From NCBI RefSeq assembly GCF_004210375.1, contig NC_134837.1, forward strand, positions 162,109,310-162,173,309: a stretch of DNA of 64,000 bases. The letters are read 5' to 3'. A program made the translations under genes and the position numbers. The notes under the pieces were generated by a model. It worked only from the letters and a program-made list of their open reading frames with translations, was not told the origin of the DNA and searched no databases. This stretch comes from Tachypleus tridentatus (lineage: Eukaryota > Arthropoda > Merostomata > Xiphosura > Limulidae). Shown piece by piece: positions 21,676 through 34,064 of this stretch (position 1 is its first letter; every line of letters starts with the position of its first letter).

Positions 21676-24019
21676 GAAAATAAACTCCTGGAGGGAAACG
21701 ATAACAGACTAAAGAAGTCTAAAAACCTATACTGAAGAGAAGTCTCTTGATGGATGTGTAAAGTTTTTTTGTGCTGCATTAGATATTCCAAGGTATGAAA
21801 ATCTAGCCACAAGTTGAAAGCTAATCAATGGAAACCCTAGAGGCTTCTCAAGAGATTATAACTATAAGTGACTCAAGGAGCATTGGGTATGACACTGAGA
21901 TACCGCTTTTGGACTATAAATACGTGATGGGCAAACCGCAGCATTACTAAAGCCAGCAGAAGAGATCTGTTCATCTACTTCTAGTGGATAATATTCACTA
22001 AACATGGAAAGCAAATTGGTCGTAAAAGCTTACGTAGAATAAATGGCATTGCTTGCGTAAGTCATTCCACAGGTGATGTGACTGGCATCATGAAAAGAGT
22101 AGAAGTTCAAGAGGGTTGATCGTACCACTTGCAGGATGAGAAGACTGCATCCCACTTTTAATCCATCAAATACTGCTAGTCATCACCACCTGCAAATCCA
22201 AATGGCAATCAGTGACCACATGGCACGTGCCTATATTTTACCAAATAATACAGACACTTTCTGTATTAGTGGACACAAGCCAGTGTCACAAAATGTCAAT
22301 AGCTACTTCCTAGCTGCAGGAAGTCCAAGTGAATATTAACTAGCCCAGCTTATTTCAAATAAGGTTATTGAATTTTTGAATAACAGCAAACAAGGATATA
22401 AACAACGTATTAAAGCGTTTTTGGTGGTAGTCTTGAACATGTGAAGACTGTATCAATTTTGCTCAGCCTTGACTAGTTGAAGATATTTGGAGAATTATGG
22501 TCATAGATGGGTATTTTTTTCATTCAAGAACTTGATAGTGGTAATGCTGAGAGTTATGTATTTTCAATTATCTTTTCAAAAGTGTCCATATGAGATTGGC
22601 GTGGTTAGCTGAACTCTAGACCAAACCAGTCACGGCACACAAACATAAATTGAAAGATATAGATTAGCGTGTTTTAAACTATAAGGCTCTATGTCAGTCA
22701 CAAAAATATGAGAAATATGAGGCTACGCTGACTTCCTCTATGGAGTTGCTATACTTAACAGTGAAACTACTACACCAAGCATATATGGTATTTACTGTTG
22801 TGTATGGAAGGGTGTAATACAGAGTATATGATCATTACTAAAGCCACAAACTATTGCTCAATCTTGCTGTTACCAGATGATTCTAGCTATTACCAATAAT
22901 TATGAACTGTTACCTCACAAAACAACTGCTCAACACCAGAAATGTGAGCCATTTGCTACAATGTTGTATCTGAACTTGCTCAAATATACCAGCTAATGCT
23001 ATTTCACAAAACACAGACACGAATCAAACATTTACAATTAAACTGCGTTTTGCTGAAATATCTTGGCAGATCAAGAAGAGACAAGCATCAGGGTTGAGGT
23101 GTAAAACATATTACAGGACACCATTGAAATTTATGCAGGTTTGAATAAAGAAGAAACAGAAAGGAGGATATGATCAGGCCAAAGCAAAGTTTAATCCATG
23201 AGATCGGGACTCAACTGCTAACAGAATCAGAGCCACCTCTTTATTATAGATGGAACTTAGATTGATCGAAATGGTAGTTAAAATGTCCTGGAATACGTTA
23301 CAAAATACTAAGGAAAATTGTAACCCTTGTTTTTTGAGTTCTACAAAATCATTAGCTCAAAAAGAAGTTTTTTCATGGTGATAAATATAGTATGCAAATA
23401 GTAAAATAGTTCATGGGAAAAGTTCTCAAGTCTTTAACTGCCAAGATGTTTTCACAACTCGTATTTTCCAGCTTTTGTCCAAATTTATCTTCTAGTTTTC
23501 GCCATCAGTAGCACTGCAGTGCAGTAATGTATTTCATAAAGGATTGATTTAGATGTAAGTATGCATTTGGTCCTCTAATGTCATCGACTATCAAATTACA
23601 AATTTCAGGGAGATTAAAGTTTCATTAATGTTAAATTACATTTTTATTGTCTTAGCACTGTTTCTATGCCCATAGATAAGAATAAAGTTCGTAAAACAAT
23701 GGCATTTATTTTGTATGCATCTGATCGTAAAACTATATGTGAATATCTGTATATGTATCAAACAACATATAATTAGAACCACCTGTTAATGTCGTTTTTC
23801 TTACTCTGATACGTGTAACAGTTCATTTTCTTTATTATGTGGAAGCTATGTCTCAAGAGCTTTTTTTTTTTTTACAAATTTAACTACTACACTATTATTT
23901 CTGTGAATAAAAATATTTTTTTTTAAATATTTTCCTTTTCATTGCGTTATTTACTTATTTTTCCAATTTTGTTATTTCTTGGTTAATGTTTTTATGCCTG
24001 TTTTGCTAGGATTTGGTTT
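21676..24019. other. Unrecognised AT-rich stretch
   Basis: Short open frames only (for example 22136-22339), without resemblance to known proteins. A poly-T run is near 23861. Confidence 0.4.
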
Positions 24020-24294
24020 AGTTTGTTATGAATTTCGCGCAAAGCTGTTCGAGAGCTATCTGCGCTAGCCGTCCCTAATTTAGCAGTGTAAGACTAGAAG
24101 GAAGGCAGCTAATCATCACCACCCACCGCCAACTCTTGGACTACTCCTTTACCAACGAATAGTGGGATTGACCGTAACATTATAACGCCCCCACGGCTGA
24201 AAGAACGAGTATGTTTGGTGTGAAGGAGATTCGAACTTACGACCATAAGATTACAAGTCGAGTGCCTTAACCATCTGGTCACTTTGTCAGGGCC
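24020..24294 (-). mobile_element. SINE family A
   Basis: Full body, AGATTCGAAC B-box complement and a diverged head complement ending TTTGTCAGGGCC. Confidence 0.9.
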
Positions 24295-25769
24295 CTCTTG
24301 TACCACTAAGCCAGTATATACGACAATGTTTTGTTTTTTACTTCACACATCACTTTGTATATGTGCTTCACCTTTTATTCTTCACATGAGCTCTAGCTAA
24401 CAGTGAATATATTTTTGTATATTATAAACGTTTTGTATATTTTGCAATTTTAAGCCTAGCAAAGAGCACGAGCATTTTCTGTTATATACGTGTGTTTTAG
24501 CTTTTAACATATCACTTTACATTTTCCTGCGTCTTGCGGTCTTTTTATACAGCCCATGCATCTAGCCTGTCAAGAAGTTGTACCATGCTAATGAAGGTGA
24601 AAGATTAGCAACAGAAAGAAGAGATGATCAGGCTTAAGATGGAGCTAAATACCACTCACGAAGACCTGGACGAGGCATAGAAAAACTTAGAGACGGCCAG
24701 AAATCAATAATTGCCCTAGGAAAGCGAAATTCAAATCTTACAATAGGCAAAAATTCACAAAAGTTATAGACCACGTATCCCAGACGTATCTAAAGTATGC
24801 AACATAATTAAGAAGAAACTATGTCTAGAAAAAGGAGTTAAACTATAACATACTTTATTCAAATGGGCACTTATACTATGCTAAACTCTACTAGACTTCT
24901 GTGCAATAGGACTGTTAAGAACAGGTGCGAATAAACCATTTACATGTACACTAAATTATTTATTAAAAGAAGCAAGGAAAAATGGTGTAGATTGAGCATG
25001 ACAGCCTTGCGATGATGCTCAGATGTATGGCCATCGAATCTAACATGACCAGATGTGACGACATGGACAGTAACCACAAGGTGTTGTAATGTACTAAATC
25101 TTTGTGTATATATAATGTGTGTTTTTATGAATTGTGTTCACATGAATTACAGATTTTCCTGCATTCATTTACGTTGAATTCAGATCATTTTAGTTTATGA
25201 TTCTGCTACACCTTATATACTGGACTCTATATCTGTGTTTTATTGCTTATGCTTATTGTACTTTTATTAGTTGTTTTATTACTTTAAATCTAATTTAAGG
25301 TCATTCAGGATGAGCTAAAAAGAGGATAATATTGTTAATACTTTTACAACCAACTCAACTCTTCTATATTTCTAGTATAAATATCGAAATTGTGTACATA
25401 TTTCTAAATTTCTGTTTCATTTGTAAGCCATCCTTGAGTCCTAATAACCTGTATCTTTAGGAACGTTACATCGTTTCAGTTGTTACTACTTGAGATTGTT
25501 TTAGTTTCCTATTGGGTCTGCTTAGCATTAGCAGTACAAATGGAATTATATGTGTCACTTGCTCAGCACTGACATAGGAAAGAAAACAATAATCGACCTC
25601 TAAGTGCTCTTCCATTGAAGTGGTTATATATATAGTAATGTTTTGTAATACATAGCTCAAAAAGATTACAAAATCAAAACATACAAGTCTAAACAACGTT
25701 TTACAGAAGCATCACGTTAAACTGTAACAAATGTCGGTACAGAATCACCAAAATTACAACAAAATAAGA
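24295..25769. other. Unrecognised stretch
   Basis: Around 24.58-24.85 kb the sequence is purine-rich and could be decayed coding sequence (ATERRDDQA-like text), but nothing is assignable. Confidence 0.35.
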
Positions 25770-25919
25770 TGAAGTGCTATGTTTGCTCAGATCACCCAGT
25801 TAAAAAGTCTCCAGCATGTGTAACTTGTTGAGGTGAACTTCGCAAATAAGATAGGTTTTTGTGCTAATTGTAAATCAGCTTTATCTTCTTCAAAATACCA
25901 CACTAGATTAGGACATCAT
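25770..25919 (+). pseudogene. Cys-rich scrap resembling a piggyBac transposase C-terminus
   Basis: Reads KMKCYVCSDHPVKKSPACVT followed by C and a stop. After a frame change it continues FCANCKSALSSSKYHTRLGH and a TAA stop. The C-x2-C, C-x2-C, C-x2-C then YHT order resembles the terminal zinc-binding tail of piggyBac-family transposases. No DDD catalytic text was found upstream, so it could also be another small zinc-finger scrap. Confidence 0.35.
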
Positions 25920-26785
25920 TAACGTTATTTCATTTTTATTTAATAGCTTCTCAAATCGTTAAGTAAACCAAAAGTTACCATATTATTGCAATGGTTTACT
26001 TTTGTATCAATTAATTAATAACGAATACTTGCCATATTTTCAAATTATTCAATAATACTTTCCTTGAGAATAAAAGGTAATTGTAATGAATTTTGTTGTT
26101 TTAGATAAATTAGACACTTTAAAAATGATATATGTTTTATAGAAACATATTAACACCCAAACCGCTAGTTAGGGAGACATGTTTGGTGGTTTGTTAACAA
26201 AACAAGTTTTTCAGTTATTCCCACTCTCTCTCCCACTCTATTTTTTCTTTTTAAAATTATGAAAAGAGATTTAAACACTTTGCCACATTTTGAATCGCAT
26301 TAGTTTTCAAGTTATAAAAATTAAAACCCATATCCTAATCAAATATTTCACATAGAACACAGTAGTGGCTGCACATATTGCTCAATACAAGATCTGGTTC
26401 CTCAGTTTTATAGAACCGTTTTCTTTGCGGTTTTCGCGATTTCTATTGATAGAGATGGTCGAGGACGGCTCAACGTACTTAATTTATACTTTAAGATGAT
26501 TAAGTGCAGTACTTATCTGAACTGAACATTATTATATATATTAAAAGGTGAATTATTACGGCAAAGAAGTTTTTTGTTGTTTTTTTTTTTAGCCAAGAAA
26601 TCGAGCTCCTTATCAAAGTATTATCAGTTTTTCATTATAACTTGAAGACCAGAAACCGTGACACCCTCTGTAGTTCATCAATCCTATGAATTTGGCATCT
26701 TTAACTTGCAGACTGGAAAGTAAAACGTTTCTCTTAAACATCTTTAGCGTGAACCAAACTGACGTCTAATTTCCCCAAGACATAT
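25920..26785. other. AT-rich stretch, nothing recognised
   Basis: No repeat or protein text identified apart from a T-run near 26577. Confidence 0.4.
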
Positions 26786-27037
26786 GGCCCAAGCATAGCC
26801 AGGTGGTTAGGGTACTCGCAATCTGAGGGTCTCAGTTCAAATCTACGTTCTGCCAAGCATTTCAGCCATGAGGTCGTTATAATGTGACAGCCAATTTCAC
26901 AATTCGTTGGTAAAAGAATAGTCAATGAGTTGATAATGGGTGGTGATAACTAGCTGTCTTTTCTCTATTCGTTCACTGCTAAATTATGGTAAGCTAGCGC
27001 AGATAGCTTTCATATAGCTTTTCGCGAAATTCAAACC
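26786..27037 (+). mobile_element. SINE family A, diverged
   Basis: Head GGCCCAAGCATAGCCAGGTG, all body blocks in order, tail GCGAAATTCAAACCAAAC. More substitutions than most copies here. Confidence 0.85.
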
Positions 27038-28333
27038 AAACCCTAAACATATGAATGGTTTAACATGAAAGTAGCATTAATCGTAAATTGAAAAGATAAA
27101 GCATAATTCTTTACTGATATACAAACCTGGGTGTTACGATTTCTACTAGTATCAAAGTTGCAACTTGCGTGAGTCAACAGTTATATTTTCCTTCTACTCT
27201 AAACACGCTTTCGCAAATAATTTGTTGTAATGCTTTGTACAAAACGAACATATGCCATAAACTTAATTGCTAGTTGTAGCGGACATTGACGAAGATATAA
27301 TTGACAGAGCGTTTGTAATTTGTCAGCTCAAAATTTTAAATGCTTTTGTGTTATGATTATAGCTATGTCCAAGACTGTTGTAGCACTACCACAATCGAAT
27401 GAAGTGTCTCTAATACTCCATACCCATGTACATTGTTCTGAAAATACAAAACTAGTGCGTGAGCAGTAACACCTTCATCTTTCCCCCTCGGGAAAGGGAG
27501 GAAAAGCTTAAACTTTCAGTTCCATTAACACCTTATGTCTAGGTGTCGATAGCTTTATTTAAAGGAGCAATTCTTGCCTATTTCTTTGTGTTCGTGATCC
27601 AAAATTACACCCAACCCTTCACAAGCTAAGCCCATTGAAAATTCAATTGCACGGTTTTCTTGCAAATTCATCTTTGGACAGTTTAGATTGCAAACAGCTG
27701 GCAACAAGACTAACAAGGTGCTTGTTGCTAGTTGAGAGCGATTTGAACGATTTATTATAGCTTTTAATTAAGGCACACGTCACTTGGTAATTGGTGGTTA
27801 CGTCACTCATTGGAATACGTGTCGTGTAATGTCTAATGGTATAGGATCAAATTAGCATTTAGGAAAGATAATTGGTATTGCTCGTGTAATGTTTTGAAAC
27901 TAAAACACATTTCATACTCTAAATGTGTGAAAGGTAACATGTTTTAAAAGTTTAAAATATAACGTTTTAAAAGTGGTACATAACATATTCTAAAAGAATA
28001 TGCGTTATAAAAAAGCCTATTTCTGTTCCGATAGTTTGAAATACATTTTCAACATATGAAACACACTAAAATAATGAAATATAACGTGCTCAAAAAGGTT
28101 ACTTTTTATGTTCTAACACTATATAATGTAACGTGTATTTTAATGCATAGAACACAATAGTTTAGTAGTGATAAACGCAGATTTTACCTTCATGGGTGTT
28201 AAGAATCAGATATCTGTTCTGACCCTCAGTAATATATTTAAATAGAAAAATGTAGCTACTTCATCTGCAAATCATGACGCATTTTTTGTTTTCTACCACA
28301 CACCTATTATCAATAAAACAACATTAGATTTTC
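27038..28333. other. Non-coding stretch with an internal short-repeat zone
   Basis: 27.89-28.15 kb has recurring TAACRTGTTTTAAAAG-like motifs and a palindrome, ATATTCT-AAA-AGAATAT, near 27984-28000. A TTACGTCACTCATTGG segment near 27800 joins a CRE-like and an inverted CCAAT motif. No gene recognised. Confidence 0.4.
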
Positions 28334-28550
28334 GTTCAAATCCCCGTCACACCACACATGCTCGCCCTTTCAGCTGTGGTGGCGTTATAAGTGACGGTCA
28401 ATCTATTCGTTGGTGAAAGAGTAGCCCAAGAGTTAGCAGTGAATGGTGATGACTAGCTGCCTTCCCTCTAGTCTTACACTACTAAATTAGGGACGGCTAA
28501 CGCAGATAGCCCTCGTGTAATTTTGTGCGAAATTCAAAAACAAACAAACA
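28334..28550 (+). mobile_element. SINE family A, 5'-truncated
   Basis: Begins within the B-box (CGTTCAAATCCCCGTCACAC) and runs to a (CAAA)n tail. Confidence 0.88.
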
Positions 28551-28730
28551 CTCAATTTTAACTCTGACATCTGTTTATTTAGAAAGATTTTTCGAAAGGT
28601 CTTCTCAAGTTTTACATCAACTTTAAGCAATAAAAATAAGATGATAACAAGATATAAAGCTCCTTGGTAAATTCCAAACTAAATGTATTGTTTCCTAGGT
28701 CTCTCAACATATTATGTTTCTTTGCTTTTT

Positions 28731-28779
28731 TTTCCACCAAGGGGAATCGAATTCCTGATTTTATCATTGTAAATCCTTA
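28731..28779 (-). mobile_element. SINE family B, fragment
   Basis: CCACCAAGGGGAATCGAATT to CATTGTAAATCC matches the central complement only. Confidence 0.5.
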
Positions 28780-28971
28780 AATAATTTGTGTTTCATATAC
28801 ACTTCTAATATTAAATTGTGAGAAACGCTACTCCGTCACATAACATATTCAAGCTAATTAACTGTATACACTAGAGCAATCGATTATTATTAAACGTTTT
28901 GCAATCTTATATCTGGATTTAACTTTGATCCTGATTACTAAATATAAATCTGACGGTAAGATATTTGTCGC

Positions 28972-29160
28972 TTTTGTCAAATTTCGAGCAAAGATACTTT
29001 AGGTCTATTTGCGCTAGTCGTCCCTAATTTTTATGTTTTTAACTAAAAGTAAGGTAACTAATCAACACCACCTACAAAAGAAGAGTGGTGTTGACCGTAA
29101 CATTATAACACCCCCACTGCTGAAAAGGCTAGCATATTCACCGACGGTATTCAAGCCACA
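28972..29160 (-). mobile_element. SINE family A, degenerate
   Basis: Tail complement and CTAGTCGTCCCTAATTT, then a deletion of the GGCTACTCTTTTACC part and a damaged head. Confidence 0.7.
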
Positions 29161-29339
29161 AATGTGTAGATCGTCTGCTTATGTAAGCAACGTCAAATTA
29201 ATAGCTTTTATTTACAAACATTCATTAATTGTGTTAGTGCGAATGTTTACTGTCAGTTTGTGTAAGTATTAATTAAAGATAGGTCTCTTCACAAAAAAAA
29301 ACACGGTAGTCAAAAGAGTGTCATCTGTTTGGTTTACGT

Positions 29340-29432
29340 TTGTGTTTTCTTTTGGCAGTCACAACGAGGAGAATCGAACTGCTGTTTTTAGAGTTGTAAA
29401 TCCGTAGACTTACCGCTGTACTAGCGGAGGGC
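29340..29432 (-). mobile_element. SINE family B, truncated
   Basis: GAGGAGAATCGAACTGCTG, GAGTTGTAAATCCGTAGACT and CCGCTGTACTAGCGGAGGGC are in order; the tail is missing. Confidence 0.75.
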
Positions 29433-29676
29433 TTTTTGGTTTGACTTATTTTTGTAAATTATGAAGACTCTTACTTTCAAAGTAATCACTGAACAAGAAA
29501 TTGTTAATAATTTTGACTCTTTAAATTTCAACATTAATCTGTTCATGGTTAGGTAGTGATAGTTTTCAATAGTTAAAATTATAGCGAAGTTATGTTTTTG
29601 GTGAAACTAAGTACTGTAGTTTGCCATTCGACTTTTATTCGTGATCCTATTAATACAATATGCAAATGTGATATAT

Positions 29677-29808
29677 GTTGTTCTTCACCAATTTAATAGT
29701 AAGGGTTAGCATATGGTTGGTAAAAATTATTCTAATAAATAAGTTGTTCTTCACCGATTTTGTAGTAAGGGTTAGCATATGGTTGGTAAAATACGCTTAT
29801 ATATTATA
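29677..29808. repeat. 66-bp tandem duplication
   Basis: GTTGTTCTTCACCRATTT and AGTAAGGGTTAGCATATGG recur at a 66-bp offset, the two copies differing at a handful of bases. Non-coding. Confidence 0.9.
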
Positions 29809-30055
29809 ATTCCTTCCAATCTCTTTATGGTAATAACAAAACTAGCTTTTGTACTTGTATTAGCCTAGTTTCGTTTTATTTTAATCTCATGCATATCTCG
29901 ATTAATAATCGTAGGATAATATACTTTTAAGAATTTATATATGAATATAGTTAGTTAATTATCACCATTAGATTCCATCCAGGAACATAGGGCCGCAATC
30001 GCTTGGGTATTCTTCAACAAGTATTTAAGTGAGTAGGTTGTTAGCCTACTGCACC

Positions 30056-30269
30056 GAGCCGTCCCTAATTTAGCAGTGTAAGACTAGAGGGAAGACAGTT
30101 AGTCATCACCACCCACCCCCAACTGTTGGGCTACTCTTTTACCAACGAATAGTGGGATTGACCGTCACTAATAACGCCCCCACGGCTTGGAGGGCGAGCA
30201 TGTTTGGCGCGAACCCGCGACCCTCGGATTACGAGTCGCACGCCTTACGCGCTTGGCCATGCCAGGCCA
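30056..30269 (-). mobile_element. SINE family A, tail truncated
   Basis: Starts at GCCGTCCCTAATTTAGCAG, so the CAAA-tail end is absent; the head complement is complete to CATGCCAGGCC. Low divergence. Confidence 0.9.
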
Positions 30270-30872
30270 TATATGAATATACTTATAACTAATTCTTTAT
30301 CCGGTGCAGATTGTTTAACTGATGTAAATATTAGACATTTTGATGGTTTTCAGCCTAACATTCCCATTGCGCATTTTTATTACAGAAACTATACCTTATA
30401 ATAATACCAAATTGATCCATCATCTGGATAGTTAAAAAAGGTTACGGTTAACCTAAAAGGGCTAAAAAACAACAACAATTAAATAAAAATAATTAACTCA
30501 AATAAATACTCCTTCCTGAAGTCAATTTCATGAGATAAAATATTTTGATGAAAACATTGGGTACTTTAGTAATGCCCACACGTAAACCCAATACATTTTA
30601 TAACACCACTTTCATTTTTCTCAAAGATCAAAGATGATATCTGTAACTAATTCAATTGTCGTGACAAAAAAAATAATTTAAATCATATCTCTGCTGTCTT
30701 TGCTTACTTTGAAACTTTTTTATAGGAAGACTCTACACTGTTTGTAACTTTCGGAAAAAAATATTCCAAGTACAACATTGCATTTCTATTAATGTATATG
30801 TAAATTATGAATTATTTGAAAAGCTACAATTTAAACAGAAATCTAATTTGTAGACCTTTTACGCGTGATTAA
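30270..30872. other. AT-rich stretch, nothing recognised
   Basis: No repeat or protein text identified. Confidence 0.4.
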
Positions 30873-31134
30873 GACCGGCATGGCCAGGTGGTTAAGGCAC
30901 TCAACTCGTAATCCGAGGGGCGCGGGCTCGAATCCCCGTCATACCAAACATGCTCACCTTTTCATCCGTGGGGACGTTAGATGTGACAATCAATCCCATT
31001 ATTCGTTGGTAAAAAAGTAGCCCAAGAGTTGACGGTGGGTGGTGATGACTAGCTGCCTTCTCTCCAGTCTTACACTGCTAAATTAGGGGCGGGTAGCGCA
31101 GATAGCCCTCGTGTAGCTTTCCGAGAAATTCAAA
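30873..31134 (+). mobile_element. SINE family A
   Basis: Full head (ACCGGCATGGCCAGGTGG), GGCTCGAATCCCCGTC and body. It ends GAGAAATTCAAACC. The flanks ACGCGTGATTAA and ACGCGATTAA look like an imperfect target duplication. Confidence 0.9.
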
Positions 31135-32464
31135 CCACGCGATTAAACGTCATAGTCATGTGTTTTTTGTTGCAAGTAGAATTGTTTACAACAGAATTTC
31201 CCGACAGTCTTTAGCCAGTAAACAGTTACGGATCGGATAGTTTTTGTTCAATATTAGAACGCAACAGCTACTTTCCATATTTACTTTTGAGTCTGTAAAT
31301 GGTAAATATAGACTTTGAACAAATAATTCCAAAACGATATTATTTTGGAACCAAGTATTGGTCTCAGATACTTTGTGGCAAAAGGTATTACCGTATTGTA
31401 AAAACATGTTGAACTTCTGTCCCAAATATTTTGCTATGCCTTTTGGAACATTTTAATTTATGGTTTCTTAAAATCCACGGGTAATCACATATGCAAACAC
31501 TTCACAAACAGAACAAAACTACACCAGCACAATCACGGTCGAATTATTTTCTTGCCTGCCTCTAGACCAATGTGTGGCTATTACTTCCAAACTCTTAAAA
31601 TGAATATCACCACTCTATTAAATTCACGACCTATCGTCACGCTTTAAATACCAACAGGTATTGAGTCAGTTTGACTCAAGACAAACTGGACATGACATGT
31701 GGTTTGTCTCTGCCCTTCTGAAGTTTCTACACTTATTAACAACACAGATGTTTGATTGCACTGATAAATAAAGTTACTATGATTGGTTATAAAGAACAGT
31801 TATGGAAATTTATTTTTTCAATCCTAACAAGTAAAGATTTATCTCGCTTCATAAAACTTTTAGTTGTCGTGAATATTTTTAAATGTTGTACTACCAAGTT
31901 TGTCACACTAATGAGCGTTCACACGTTCAGTGTAGACTGGTCTAGATTTGCTACACTTCCAGTAGACGATAACTTTTTGCCATTTAACCCTTCGTTTTCG
32001 GCTTGCGTAAATCTACCTACCACCGTACGCGCAAAGATTCGCGAATGTATGCGGTGGGCCACTAAAAATATTGTGCGCAACATGCTGTCATAATATGACG
32101 TCAACCGCAGTTGAAAGATTAAATGTATGTATGTAATTCACCACATTAGTACTTTACAGTAAGATAACAAGATACCTTTCTCATATGGCACGTCCTAAAG
32201 ATGTTAGGTATTTCTGGCGTACACCTTATATCTAAGTTTTATGATAAATTCGAATTTAATTTATATGCACATCCCCACAATACTTGAAATGAAACTTAAC
32301 TGTAGTTTTATTTATGGTAAAGCTACCAAGGTTATATGCTGACGTCCCCAATTTTGACCTACTGACCAGAGATAAAGCAGACTGTCACCAGCATCATACA
32401 GCCAACTAATCATACTAAGGGATTGACTACCACTTTTATTACGCACTAGAGATATTTTATGGTA
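31135..32464. other. Non-coding stretch with AP-1/CRE-like motifs
   Basis: No gene recognised. TTGAGTCA-GTT-TGACTCAA (31661-31679) and a perfect TGACGTCA (32096-32103) are present. 31.9-32.1 kb is richer in CpG than its surroundings. Confidence 0.4.
31661..31679. promoter_or_regulatory. Palindromic pair of AP-1-like sites
   Basis: Two TGAGTCA motifs face each other as perfect 8-bp arms around GTT. The sequence is exact, but no gene start is known nearby, so regulatory function is only a possibility. Confidence 0.3.
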
Positions 32465-32744
32465 GGGCTTGGCATGGCCAAGCGCGTTAAGGCGTGCGCT
32501 TCGTAATCCGAGGGTCCCGGGTTCGCGCCCGAGTCGCGCCAAACATGCTCGCCCTATCAGCCGTGGGGGCGTTATAATGTTACGATCAATCCCACTATTC
32601 GTTGGTAAAAAGAGTAGTCCAAGAGTTGGCGGTGGGTGGTGATGACTAGTTGCCTTCCCTCTAGTTTTACACTGCTAAATTAGGGACGGCTAGCACAGAT
32701 AGCCCTCGAGTAGCTTTGTGCGAAATTCAAAAACAAACACACAC
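32465..32744 (+). mobile_element. SINE family A abutting the Tc1 copy
   Basis: Complete copy with tail AAATTCAAAAACAAACACAC that runs straight into the truncated left arm of the Tc1-like element. The SINE either inserted into the arm or a deletion joined them. Confidence 0.92.
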
Positions 32745-34064
32745 ACTTATTTGGGTAGAGCTTCGAAAGATGAAAATAAGAAAAGGGAAAATAATAATAA
32801 AAAACTTTTTAGCCTTTAACAGGGAAAATGTGAACACTATGAAATTAGCCTAAATACTAGCTGGTCAAAAGTTTAAGACCATACTGAATCGAAGCGTTAA
32901 TCGGTAAACACGTAACAAATTTAGTCATTTGTGTTCAAGCATTAGTTGTCAACATTTCCCACTGACATCTCCTGTGTTACATTGGGTAAACACATGGCAA
33001 AGGCTCAAAAGTTTACAGAGTTTGAACGTGGTAGAACTGTCGAGCTGCAAAAGCAAGGTCTCTCTCAATGTATCATCACTGGTGAAATTGGGCGTAGTAA
33101 AACTGCTGTTGCAAATTTCTTAAAAGACCCTGAGGGATACAGAACGAGAATTTCAAGTGGTCGGCCTAAGAAAATTTCGCCGGTTCAACTTTGTTGTGAA
33201 GCACCAAACATGAGACGTAGAAAAGTGGACAAAGGTTTTGTTCTCTGACGAGAAAAAAATTAACCTAGATGGTCCAGATGGATTCCAACGTTACTGGCAC
33301 GATAAGGATATCTCACCGGAGATATTTTCTACACGACACAGTGGAGGAAGTTCCATCGTGATCTGGAGTGCTTTCTCCTTCCATGGAACAATGGAGATTC
33401 AAATTATACAGGGGCGTCAAACAGCAGCTGGCTACATTGGCATGTTGGAAAGAGCATCCTTATTGACTGAAGGTCATCGCTTGTGTGAAAATGACTGGAT
33501 CTTTCAGCATGACAACGCTGCAATCCACAATGCCCGCAGGACAAAGGACTTTTTCATGGCGAATAACGTGATTCTTTTGGGCCATCCAGCGTGTTCACCT
33601 GAACTGAACCCCATTGAAAATGTTTGGAGGTGGATGGCAAGGGAAGTCTTTAGAAATCGACATCAATTCCAAACAGTGCATGATATTCGTGAAGCCATCT
33701 TCACTACTTAGAATAGCATTCCAGCCAGCCTTCTGCAAACGCTTATATTGACCATGCCAAAGCGAACGTTTGCAATTATTCGCAATGACAGCCGTGCAAC
33801 TCACAACTGAGACCTCTTGTTGGGCCTTTCCTACCCTGTTTAGGATTTCTTTTTGGTATGGTCTTAAACTTTTGACCAGCTAGTATTTAGGCTAATTTCA
33901 TAGTGTTCCCATTTTCCCTGTTAAATGCTAAAAAAGTTTTTTATTTTTCCTTTTCTTATTTTCATCTTTCAAAGCTCTACTCAAATAAGTGGTTGAGTCT
34001 ACCAATGCAAAATGCATATTTCTTCTTTATGTTCATTGGCCTTAAGATTTTGGCCAGCAGTGTA
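32745..34064 (+). mobile_element. Tc1-like DNA transposon, same family as copy 2 (copy 1)
   Basis: The inner parts of both arms are intact (CTGGTCAAAAGTTTAAGACC at 32861 and its complement near 33857-33880). The right arm is complete to the outer motif around 34034-34063. The left arm lacks its outer 60-70 bp, because the arm begins directly after the tail of a family-A SINE. Coding sequence between the arms is closely similar to copy 2 but broken differently. Confidence 0.85.
32994..33810 (+). pseudogene. Tc1-like transposase pseudogene with internal deletion (copy 1)
   Basis: The N-terminal helix-turn-helix region starts MAKAQKFTEFERGRTVELQK and runs to RISSGRPKKIS. It then jumps to [15 protein letters not shown], so about 180 bp present in copy 2 (the second DNA-binding segment) is missing. 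The catalytic part, open at 33238-33711, is well preserved: [27 protein letters not shown] and [18 protein letters not shown] give the DD34E triad. A TAG at 33709-33711 cuts the last 32 residues, after which the same frame continues to a TGA. Comparing the two copies shows each lesion is private to one copy. Confidence 0.87.

Noticed and set aside
31752..32093. 113-residue plus-strand frame as a host gene
   Set aside because: No resemblance to a known protein, no splice or start context, and unremarkable length for chance in this window.
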